From Ruminococcus sp. UBA4321 (GTDB taxonomy: Bacteria > Bacillota > Clostridia > Oscillospirales > Ruminococcaceae), in contig DGUB01000069.1 of assembly GCA_002393815.1 (NCBI GenBank), positions 1 to 13,971 of the forward strand: a DNA stretch of 13,971 nucleotides. The letters are read 5' to 3'. A program made the position numbers and the translations under genes. This document shows positions 1 to 6,182 of the stretch, piece by piece. Positions within the stretch are counted from its first letter, which is position 1, and each line of letters opens with the position of its first letter. The notes below the pieces were generated by a model. It was not told where the DNA came from. It did not search any database and saw only the letters and a program-made list of their open reading frames with translations.

Positions 1-1050
1 GGCAACAACACCTCCGGAAGCCATAAGCTCAACAGTTCCATCGCACAGGCTTACTATGCGAAGAAACAGGGCTTGAAAGGTGTCACGACTGAAACCGGTG
101 CAGGACAGTGGGGAACTGCGCTTGCTATGGCTTGTGCTTACTTCGGACTGGACTGCAAAGTGTTCATGGTAAAGTGTTCTTATGAACAGAAGCCTTTCCG
201 CCGTGAAGTGATGAGAACTTACGGCGCGGATGTCACCCCGTCACCGTCCGAAACTACCGAAGTCGGCAGAAAGATTTTGCAGGAATTCCCCGGCACAAGC
301 GGTTCTCTGGGCTGTGCAATCTCCGAAGCTGTCGAAGCCGCTGTCACAAACGAAGGCTATCGCTATGTACTCGGTTCGGTGCTGTCTCAGGTGCTTCTGC
401 ATCAATCGATTATCGGTCTGGAATCCATGGCGGCTTGTGACAAGTACGGCATCAAGCCGGATATCATTATCGGCTGTGCCGGCGGCGGCTCGAATCTGGG
501 CGGTCTGATTTCTCCGTTCATGGGCAGAAAGCTCCGCGGCGAAGCAGATTATAAGTTTATCGCTGTCGAACCGGCTTCCTGTCCGTCCCTGACGCGCGGC
601 AAGTATGTCTATGACTTCTGCGACACTGGAAAGGTTTGCCCGCTCGCGAAGATGTACACCCTCGGAAGCGGCTTCATTCCGTCCCCGAACCATGCAGGCG
701 GTCTGCGCTATCACGGTATGAGCAGCGTTCTTTCCGAACTCTATGATGAAGGTCTGATGGAAGCCAGAAGCGTTGAACAGACAGCTGTTTTCGCTGCCGC
801 TCAGCAGTTCGCAAGAATCGAAGGCACGCTTCCGGCTCCGGAAAGCAGCCATGCTATCAGAGTCGCTATCGACGAAGCTCTCAAGTGCAAGGAAACCGGA
901 GAAGAAAAGACTATCTTGTTCGGTCTGACCGGTACAGGCTATTTCGATATGGTTGCTTATCAGAAATTCAATGACGGCGTGATGTCCGACTATATCCCGA
1001 CGGATGAAGACTTAGCCAAGGGCTTTGCCAATCTGCCGGAAGTAAAGTAA
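1..1050 (+). CDS. trpB: TrpB2-type tryptophan synthase beta chain (PLP enzyme), 5' end missing
   Basis: The reading frame is open from the first base, so the gene starts upstream of the window; 349 residues remain. The fragment opens with GNNTSGSHKLN, the PLP-lysine motif of tryptophan synthase beta (Lys at fragment residue 9). GCAGGGSN at residues 158-165 is the glycine-rich loop that holds the PLP phosphate. The known reaction is joining indole to L-serine to make tryptophan. The match is to the TrpB2 (TrpB-related) branch, usually about 430-460 residues, so roughly 90-110 N-terminal residues are missing. TrpB2 proteins often occur away from trpA and may work as indole-salvage synthases; no trpA follows here. 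It is closely followed by the SIMPL gene, so they are probably co-transcribed. Family assignment is secure; the TrpB2 versus TrpB1 choice is from recall of sequence style. What lies upstream is unknown. Confidence 0.9.
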   Translation, partial: GNNTSGSHKLNSSIAQAYYAKKQGLKGVTTETGAGQWGTALAMACAYFGLDCKVFMVKCSYEQKPFRREVMRTYGADVTPSPSETTEVGRKILQEFPGTSGSLGCAISEAVEAAVTNEGYRYVLGSVLSQVLLHQSIIGLESMAACDKYGIKPDIIIGCAGGGSNLGGLISPFMGRKLRGEADYKFIAVEPASCPSLTRGKYVYDFCDTGKVCPLAKMYTLGSGFIPSPNHAGGLRYHGMSSVLSELYDEGLMEARSVEQTAVFAAAQQFARIEGTLPAPESSHAIRVAIDEALKCKETGEEKTILFGLTGTGYFDMVAYQKFNDGVMSDYIPTDEDLAKGFANLPEVK

Positions 1051-1052
1051 TC

Positions 1053-1673
1053 ATGGGAAAACTGAAAATAACCGGAAATGCCGAAAGAAAATTTTCATGT
1101 GATGCAATGAAAGTAACGCTTACTTTTTCAGCATCAGAAAAAACAACTGCTCTTGCTGCTAAAACAGTGAGAGAACACTGTGAAAATTTTCTGCTTATTT
1201 TGCAGGAACAGGGGATTGCAATTTCAGATATCAGTCTGGAAGATGATTCTGTCGAAGAAGATGAACTGGAAAACGGCTTGGAAATCGCTATGGCAAGGCG
1301 AGAAATCTCATTGAAAACAAGTTATCATATGCCTTTTATAAATCAGCTGAATGAATTAATCAGCACGGTTTCCTATAACGTTTATCTTGGTACAAATTTC
1401 TATATTTCCAATATGCCGGAAGTGCGCAGACAACTCCTGAAAGAAGCTGTCGAGGATTCCAGAAACCAAGCACAAATGATTGCAGATATGATGGGGCAGA
1501 AAATTACCGGTATTGAAAAAGTGACAAAAAATGATTTCCATAACGATATGCTTTGGATGTGCCAGGAAAACGAATACGGCGGTTGCCGTTCCAAACTCAG
1601 CATTTCTGACCAGCTGAAGTCTCCTGAACGTACAGAATCTGAACATGTTGAAGTCGTCTGGAATATCGAATAA
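1053..1673 (+). CDS. SIMPL domain (DUF541) protein, cytoplasmic form
   Basis: The 206-residue protein has the SIMPL/DUF541 pattern. An N-terminal beta strand begins at residue 4 (KITGNAERKF). A helix with a GIxxxDI turn follows (GIAISDISLEDDSV, about residues 55-70). A C-terminal helix starts with RRQLLKEAVEDSRNQAQMIADMMGQ and leads to a strand after ITGIEKV. Many family members are exported (for example the periplasmic Omp28/BP26 type), but this one has no signal peptide or membrane segment and is probably cytoplasmic. The molecular function of the family is not settled. The start is the ATG two bases after the trpB stop, with GGAAG (1038-1042) ten bases upstream inside trpB, so translational coupling is likely. 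By eye the gene is richer in A/T than its neighbours, which could mean a different origin or low expression. A terminator follows closely. Confidence 0.8.
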   Translation: MGKLKITGNAERKFSCDAMKVTLTFSASEKTTALAAKTVREHCENFLLILQEQGIAISDISLEDDSVEEDELENGLEIAMARREISLKTSYHMPFINQLNELISTVSYNVYLGTNFYISNMPEVRRQLLKEAVEDSRNQAQMIADMMGQKITGIEKVTKNDFHNDMLWMCQENEYGGCRSKLSISDQLKSPERTESEHVEVVWNIE

Positions 1674-1690
1674 TTACTAGAATCCTGTCG

Positions 1691-1719
1691 AAAAACTCCT
1701 GCTTTCTGCGGGAGTTTTT
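1691..1719 (+). terminator. Intrinsic terminator after the trpB-SIMPL operon
   Basis: A 12-bp stem (arms 1691-1702 and 1708-1719, one T-G wobble) closes a TTTCT loop. The right arm ends in GGAG followed by five T. The A-rich left arm means it could also stop transcription from the other strand. It lies 17 bases past the SIMPL stop codon and separates this operon from the next promoter. Confidence 0.85.
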
Positions 1720-1800
1720 CTGATTTATACGGAAAATACTGTCCGGGAAGACAAAAATTCTGTTAAATTTTACGTTTTTGTAAATTCTTCCAAAAAAAGC

Positions 1801-1829
1801 TTGACAAATTGTCAGGAACGTGATAGAAT
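1801..1829 (+). promoter_or_regulatory. Promoter of the condensation/carrier/adenylation operon
   Basis: TTGACA (1801-1806), a 17-base spacer and TAGAAT (1824-1829) form a near-consensus sigma-A promoter. TGA directly before the -10 fits the extended TGn motif. Transcription should start near 1836, giving a leader of about 50 bases. The leader ends in GGAGGG (1874-1879), six bases before the ATG at 1886. Just upstream, 1746-1791 holds an imperfect dyad (GGAAGA/TCTTCC outer arms, TTTAC/GTAAA inner arms) in A/T-rich DNA, possibly an UP-like or regulatory region. Confidence 0.85.
1802..1814. promoter_or_regulatory. Perfect 13-bp palindrome over the -35 box, candidate operator
   Basis: TGACAA-A-TTGTCA is an exact inverted repeat around one central base. 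It shares five bases with the -35 hexamer of the operon promoter. A dimeric repressor bound here would block RNA polymerase. The position suggests regulation but the match could be coincidence, since half of it is the -35 sequence itself. Confidence 0.4.
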
Positions 1830-1885
1830 GATGATAGCAAAAGCAAATCCAAAATCTGACATACAAAAATCATGGAGGGATTTCT

Positions 1886-3292
1886 ATGGAAAAAATTATC
1901 GGAGGAATCAAGCGTGACTGTTATCCGGTCACCCCGGCGCAGATGGTGCATATGTACACGTTACAGCTCAGCCCGTCTGACGAAATCGTCAATATCGGAA
2001 CAGGACAGTTTTTCCAGTTCGAGATGAATATCGCCGCGCTCAGAGAAGCACTCAACCGTGCAATTGAACGCTGTGAATCCATGCGTCTGCGCCTCTGGAA
2101 AGACCCCGAAACCGGAGAACTCTGGCAGTATGTCATGCCCTATAAAAATCAGTATTTTGAATATTATGATTTTTCGGCATGGAATGAGGACAAGGCGCAC
2201 AAAGTCATGCAGAAATGGACTTCCCAGCCGTTTGATACTTACCGCGGAGAACTTTCCAGAATCGTGATTGTTTCCATGCCGGACGGCTATAACGGTTTCT
2301 ATCTGAATGTGCATCATGTGTGCATGGATTCCGGGTCGGTGATTACGTTCGTGAAAGATGTCATGAGCATTTACTGCTACCTGATGTATAACATGCCGTA
2401 TCCGTCCCCGATGACTTCTTATCTCGAATCTGTCAGGAAAGATATGGAATACGACGGCAGTAAGAAACAGTCCCGTGATATGGCTTACTGGCACAGCAAG
2501 TTTGCTGAACCCGAACCGATGTATACCGACTTTACAGGCTTCGGAAGATTGCAGGAACTCCGTCAGAAAAGCGGAAATCCCAATCAGAGATGGGGGCTTC
2601 TGCCGACTCCCGATGCACAGGGAAATACTATCGTCTATGAACTCAGCAAGGAATCGACTGATAAAATTCTGGAGTTTGCACAGGCGCATGAACTGCCTGT
2701 CAGCGTGGTGATTCTTCACGCTATCCGGACAGTACTGTCAAAATTCAATCATAATGAAAAAGATATTACCATCAAGAACTTTGTCAGCAGACGTTCGACT
2801 GTGTTAAACAAGAAGTGCGGCGGTGTCAGAATGAACTGCTTCCCCCTGAGAACCATCGTAGAACCGACGGCAACCGTTCTCGAATCCATGCAGATTATCA
2901 AGAAGGAACAGCAGGATATGTTCTTACATGCCGACTATCCGACATTAAGATGCTACTATGAACAGAGAATGCATTACGGCGGCGCAGAGGGTGCAGTTTA
3001 TGAGAGTGTTGCCTTCACTTATCAGCCGGCAAGTTCCAAGAGCTTTATCCCGTATCTGAAAGATATCGGCTTCAAGAGCAGATGGTACACAAGCGGCCGT
3101 CAGCCGATGCCGATGTATATCACCGCAATGCACCGACCGGGTGACGGCGGTCTGAACTTCTATTTCGGCTATCAGACGGCTTCCGCCACGCCCGAAGAAA
3201 TCGAATTCCTATATTATTTCACCGGTCGTGTGCTGTTTCGGAGTATCGAGAATCCGGATAAGACTGTTCAGGAAATTATTGACATGACCTGA
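1886..3292 (+). CDS. Free-standing NRPS-type condensation domain protein
   Basis: The whole 468-residue protein is about one condensation domain with nothing fused to it. The C3 active-site motif HHxxxDG is present as HHVCMDS at residues 143-149. The second His (144, the expected catalytic base) and Asp148 are kept, while the usual Gly is Ser. Other landmarks fit the family: RCESMRLRL (62-70) at the place of RHExLR, a YW-containing helix near 205 (MAYWHSKF), and VRMNCFPLR near 309-317 at the place of the FVNTLPLR motif. Such enzymes transfer a carrier-bound acyl or aminoacyl group to an amine or alcohol; VibH is a known stand-alone example. It is first in an operon with a carrier protein and an adenylating enzyme, which are its likely partners. 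There is no signal peptide. Acceptor and product are unknown. A PapA/WES-like acyltransferase role is possible. Confidence 0.85.
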   Translation: MEKIIGGIKRDCYPVTPAQMVHMYTLQLSPSDEIVNIGTGQFFQFEMNIAALREALNRAIERCESMRLRLWKDPETGELWQYVMPYKNQYFEYYDFSAWNEDKAHKVMQKWTSQPFDTYRGELSRIVIVSMPDGYNGFYLNVHHVCMDSGSVITFVKDVMSIYCYLMYNMPYPSPMTSYLESVRKDMEYDGSKKQSRDMAYWHSKFAEPEPMYTDFTGFGRLQELRQKSGNPNQRWGLLPTPDAQGNTIVYELSKESTDKILEFAQAHELPVSVVILHAIRTVLSKFNHNEKDITIKNFVSRRSTVLNKKCGGVRMNCFPLRTIVEPTATVLESMQIIKKEQQDMFLHADYPTLRCYYEQRMHYGGAEGAVYESVAFTYQPASSKSFIPYLKDIGFKSRWYTSGRQPMPMYITAMHRPGDGGLNFYFGYQTASATPEEIEFLYYFTGRVLFRSIENPDKTVQEIIDMT

Positions 3293-3317
3293 TTTATTTT
3301 TCAAAATATTGATTCAT

Positions 3318-3324
3318 GAAAGGA
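3318..3324 (+). promoter_or_regulatory. Ribosome binding site that sets the carrier protein start
   Basis: GAAAGGA lies nine bases before the ATG at 3334. An earlier in-frame ATG at 3316 overlaps this site and has no Shine-Dalgarno of its own. The later start is therefore preferred and gives the usual carrier-protein N-terminus (MFEKLKEFI). Confidence 0.75.
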
Positions 3325-3333
3325 TTTGTTATT

Positions 3334-3561
3334 ATGTTTGAAAAACTGAAAGAATTTATCTGTAATTATGTAGAAATCAATCCCGATGATGTAACTCCCG
3401 ATGCCCGTTTTTCCGAAGATTTAGGCTTCAATTCCTATGATTTCGTTTCCATGCTCGGCGATGCCGAAGAAGAATTCGGCTGCGAAATCGACGAAGAAAC
3501 CGCTTCTTCCAAGAAGACCGTCGGCGAACTGCTTGCTTATCTGGAGGAAGTTTCCGCATGA
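3334..3561 (+). CDS. Acyl/peptidyl carrier protein
   Basis: A 75-residue acidic protein with the size and helical layout of a stand-alone carrier protein. The phosphopantetheine site is DLGFNSYDFVSML, with Ser34 as the attachment residue; the common form is GxDSL, here FNSYD. It would hold the activated acid from the adenylating enzyme as a thioester and present it to the condensation protein. It begins 41 bases after the condensation gene's stop, and its own stop overlaps the next start (ATGA). The DltC or VibB type of dissociated carrier is the nearest functional parallel. It is unlikely to be the fatty-acid-synthesis ACP, which usually carries DSLD at the Ser and sits with fab genes. No phosphopantetheinyl transferase is visible here, so a genome-encoded one must load it. 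Confidence 0.9.
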   Translation: MFEKLKEFICNYVEINPDDVTPDARFSEDLGFNSYDFVSMLGDAEEEFGCEIDEETASSKKTVGELLAYLEEVSA

Positions 3562-5060
3562 GAGAAGTGAAAACCCTCAAAGATTTGGTTTACTATGCGG
3601 ATGAGAAATTCGGCGAAGAAGTCTTTCTCCGTGAAATCGTCCGGAAAAATTTTCAGGATACAAGTTATCATCAGTTCCGGGTGAACTGTGATGCACTCGG
3701 TGTCTGGCTTCAGGAGAAGTTCCCGGAACAGCGGATTCATGCGGCACTGGTCGGCACGACAAGCAGCCTGTATCTGACGGCATGGTTCGGCATTCAGTGC
3801 GCGAACTGTGTTTCCGTTCCGCTGGATGCCGCCAACAATGCGGAGCGAATCGCTGACGAAATCAACCGTTCGGACAGTGTTATCGTCTTTCTGGATGACA
3901 AGCATGTCAAGGAACTGGAAACGCTGAAAGCTCTCTGTCCGGCTGTAAAATATTTTATCGCGCTTTCCGAAATTCCGGAACTTATCGCTGACTATGCCGG
4001 AAAAATTCCTTCCGGTGAGCCGGAAGCCGCACAGCTGACCGCGATTCTGTTCACTTCCGGCACAACCGGACAAAGCAAAGGCGTGATGTTAAGCAATGCC
4101 AATCTGATTGATAACACAACCTGTGAACCAGACCTCGGCTATCACGGCAACAAGCGTCTGACGGTTCTGCCGGTGCATCATGTGTTCTGCTTCACCTGTG
4201 ATATTCTCTGCGCCCTCTGGTACGGACGAACACTCTGCATCAACGATTCCATGATGAGAATCATCCGGAATCTGAAACTCTTTCAGCCGACAGATGCGAC
4301 GTTCGTTCCCATGATTACCGCTTCCATCCTGAACCGCATGAACCAGATGGCAGAACAGAACCCTGACAAAATCGCTGTCGGTAAAGAAGTATTCGGCGAA
4401 CATTTCAGTGTGATTTATTCCGGCGGCGCGTACCTCAGCCCGGAAATCATTCTTGGCTACCGGGAATTCGGCATTGAAATCGCCCAGGGCTACGGCATGA
4501 CCGAGTGCGCCCCCCGTATCTGCACGGGTGTCAAGGGCTGTACCCATCTGGAATCCGTCGGCAGAATCGTCCCCGGATGTCAGGTGAAAATTACAGACGA
4601 AAACGAAATCCGCGTCAAGAGTCCTTCCGTTATGATGGGATATTATCACAATCCGGAAGAAACCGCAAAATCCCTGACCCCCGACGGCTGGCTGTGTACC
4701 GGAGATTTAGGCTGGCAGGATGAGGACGGCTATTTATACATTACGGGCAGAAAGAAAAATCTGATTATCTTATCCAACGGCGAAAACGTCTCCCCGGAAG
4801 AAATCGAAAATCAGTTTGCTTATTTCGCACCCATAAAAGAAATCGTTGTCTATGCGCTTGACGGTGCTATCGCTGCCGAAGTCTTTCCGAATCCGGATTA
4901 TGAATCCGGTGATATCCAAGCCGAAATTCAGGCGAAAATTGACGAAATCAACCTGAAATTCCCACCTGCAAAGCGGATTGTGAAACTCATTCTCCGCGAA
5001 ACGGAATTTCCGAAAACCGCTTCTAAAAAAATCATCCGTGACAAAATTCACGAAGCATAA
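3558..5060 (+). CDS. Stand-alone adenylating enzyme (AMP-binding, acyl-activating family)
   Basis: A full-length 500-residue ANL-superfamily enzyme that makes an acyl-AMP from a carboxylic acid and ATP. Seen in order: the P-loop FTSGTTGQSKG (165-175), LPVHHVFCFT at the A4 place (204-213), GYGMTE (311-316), GWLCTGD (377-383), the hinge GRKKN (397-401), and the C-terminal PKTASKKIIR (485-494) with Lys491 as the likely catalytic lysine. The usual Gly before that lysine is Lys490. The PxHH-type A4 segment resembles fatty-acyl and aryl acid activators more than amino-acid A domains, which show FDxS there. A carboxylic acid without an alpha-amino group is therefore the likelier substrate. It starts inside the carrier gene (ATGA overlap, GGAGG at 3543-3547 ten bases upstream), so the two are translationally coupled. 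The natural acceptor of the acyl group is that carrier rather than CoA. Confidence 0.9.
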   Translation: MREVKTLKDLVYYADEKFGEEVFLREIVRKNFQDTSYHQFRVNCDALGVWLQEKFPEQRIHAALVGTTSSLYLTAWFGIQCANCVSVPLDAANNAERIADEINRSDSVIVFLDDKHVKELETLKALCPAVKYFIALSEIPELIADYAGKIPSGEPEAAQLTAILFTSGTTGQSKGVMLSNANLIDNTTCEPDLGYHGNKRLTVLPVHHVFCFTCDILCALWYGRTLCINDSMMRIIRNLKLFQPTDATFVPMITASILNRMNQMAEQNPDKIAVGKEVFGEHFSVIYSGGAYLSPEIILGYREFGIEIAQGYGMTECAPRICTGVKGCTHLESVGRIVPGCQVKITDENEIRVKSPSVMMGYYHNPEETAKSLTPDGWLCTGDLGWQDEDGYLYITGRKKNLIILSNGENVSPEEIENQFAYFAPIKEIVVYALDGAIAAEVFPNPDYESGDIQAEIQAKIDEINLKFPPAKRIVKLILRETEFPKTASKKIIRDKIHEA

Positions 5061-5100
5061 AAAAGCAGCTCTCCGGCAGAAACGCCGGAGAGTTGTTTTT
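5061..5100. terminator. Bidirectional terminator between convergent operons
   Basis: A stem core CTCTCCGGC/GCCGGAGAG (5069-5077 with 5084-5092) encloses the loop AGAAAC. The pairing continues outward with two G-U wobbles through an A run on the left and a TTGTTTTT run on the right, about 17 pairs in all. Read from either strand it ends in a T run. It can therefore stop both the adenylation operon and the opposing degV transcript, whose stop codon lies about 20 bases away. Confidence 0.9.
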
Positions 5101-5121
5101 CAAATCAGGGAATTGATGTTA

Positions 5122-5979
5122 TCAGCCTTTGTTATACCATGCCAGAATCAGCGCACTTTTTCCCAGATGGGAAGTGATGGTGCTTCCGGCACGGATAATA
5201 TGAATCTGGTCGAAGTCTGCAATCTGCTGGAGTGTACTCTTGCATTCTTCCAGAAATCCGTTACTTAGACCGGTATGTCCAATCATCAGATGTTTTTTAT
5301 ACATACCTCTGGTATTCGCCATGCTTTCACGGAGAAATTTCTGCGAAACACCGTCAAACTTGCCCATATAGCGTTTTCCGGCTTTTAAGGTGCCGTCTGA
5401 CTGTTCCACATAAAGGCTTGGCTTGACGTTGAGCAGTCCGGCAACGAAATTGGAAAGTGCCGAGATTCTGCCGCCTTTATACAGAAATTCAATATTGTCT
5501 ACAAGAAACGGCTCCTGTAGTCTCGGGATAATACTTTTGCATTCTGCAATAATCTGTTCTGCGCTGTTGCCTTCCCGGAGCATTTCGGCAGCTCTCATGA
5601 CCAGAAGACCGCCTGCTACAGATGCGGTTTTGGAATCGATGACATGCACTTTCTGGAAACTTTCCGCCGCGGCAACAGCATTCGCATAGGCTGTAGAAAG
5701 CCCGGAACTCAGCGCAAAATGAATCACAGTATAGCCCATATGTACAAAGCGCGTAAAGAACCGGAACGCATCCTGCATAGACGGTGCTGCCGTCACTGCC
5801 AAATCATCTGTGCGGTCATGATAGCCGAGAATATCATCCGGCGAAGCTTCTTCGATATCCAAAAAATCCTGACCGTCCATTTTGACTATCATCGGCAGGA
5901 TTTTGATATTATATTCCTTGACCAGTTCCGGACTCAAATCCATTGCGCTGTCACAGGTAATTACAATTTTTTCTTCCAT
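5122..5979 (-). CDS. DegV family fatty-acid-binding protein
   Basis: A 285-residue cytoplasmic protein of normal DegV length. Family landmarks are ITCDSAMDLS (7-16), TAAPS (63-67) at the TSxPS place, SSGLSTAYANA (91-101), VIDS (113-116) and YKGGRIS (167-173). Known members bind one fatty acid in a deep pocket, and FakB types hand it to the kinase FakA for phosphorylation and phospholipid synthesis. No fakA is visible here. The usual C-terminal HxGPGA is HLGKSA (271-276), with Pro and Gly replaced by Lys and Ser, so ligand contacts may differ. The start is supported by AAAGGGG (5989-5995) nine bases upstream. It has its own strong promoter and faces the adenylation operon tail to tail. A link to acyl activation there is only suggestive. 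Confidence 0.9.
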   Translation of the reverse strand: MEEKIVITCDSAMDLSPELVKEYNIKILPMIVKMDGQDFLDIEEASPDDILGYHDRTDDLAVTAAPSMQDAFRFFTRFVHMGYTVIHFALSSGLSTAYANAVAAAESFQKVHVIDSKTASVAGGLLVMRAAEMLREGNSAEQIIAECKSIIPRLQEPFLVDNIEFLYKGGRISALSNFVAGLLNVKPSLYVEQSDGTLKAGKRYMGKFDGVSQKFLRESMANTRGMYKKHLMIGHTGLSNGFLEECKSTLQQIADFDQIHIIRAGSTITSHLGKSALILAWYNKG

Positions 5980-6020
5980 AAAACACAGCCCCTTTCAGGC
6001 ATCAATCTTTCAACATATTT

Positions 6021-6049
6021 ATTATAGCATAGTTCAGTTGAATTGTCAA
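6021..6049 (-). promoter_or_regulatory. Perfect-consensus promoter of degV
   Basis: On the minus strand, TTGACA (6049-6044), 17 bases, then TATAAT (6026-6021), preceded by TGC. Both hexamers match the sigma-A consensus exactly and the extended -10 is present, so strong constitutive expression is expected. The leader is about 35 bases. The A/T-rich stretch upstream (6050-6149) contains no gene. Confidence 0.9.
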
Positions 6050-6126
6050 GATTGGTGCGTGATTTTCCCCAAAAGTTGCAAAAATGCCTGTTTATTTTTG
6101 TATACTACTGATAAAAAATACACAGA

Positions 6127-6135
6127 TGTGGATAA
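6127..6135 (-). other. Isolated DnaA-box match
   Basis: Read on the minus strand this is TTATCCACA, the consensus DnaA box. I find no second copy nearby and no origin genes such as dnaA or dnaN. It may be a chance match in the A/T-rich gap, or a single DnaA-titration or regulatory site upstream of degV. Confidence 0.25.
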
Positions 6136-6144
6136 CTTTGTTTT

Positions 6145-6175
6145 ATGAAAAATCCGGCGCAATGCACCGGATTTC
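6145..6175 (-). terminator. Terminator after the PARG-like gene
   Basis: The arms AAATCCGG and CCGGATTT (6150-6157 with 6167-6174), with two further inner pairs, form a hairpin. On the minus strand it is followed by a run of five T. It starts about eight bases past the stop codon. This separates the lysA-PARG transcript from the degV promoter downstream. Confidence 0.7.
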
Positions 6176-6182
6176 CGAAAAT

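Noticed and set aside
1961..2719. Minus-strand open frame of 252 codons inside the condensation gene
   Set aside because: It mirrors the codon pattern of the real gene, has no start signals and shows no family motif. Similar antisense frames in the adenylation, lysA, vanY and cotH genes were dropped for the same reason.
3334..3561. Primary fatty-acid-synthesis ACP (acpP)
   Set aside because: The attachment site is FNSYD rather than DSLD, and the gene is embedded between condensation and adenylation genes with no fab genes.
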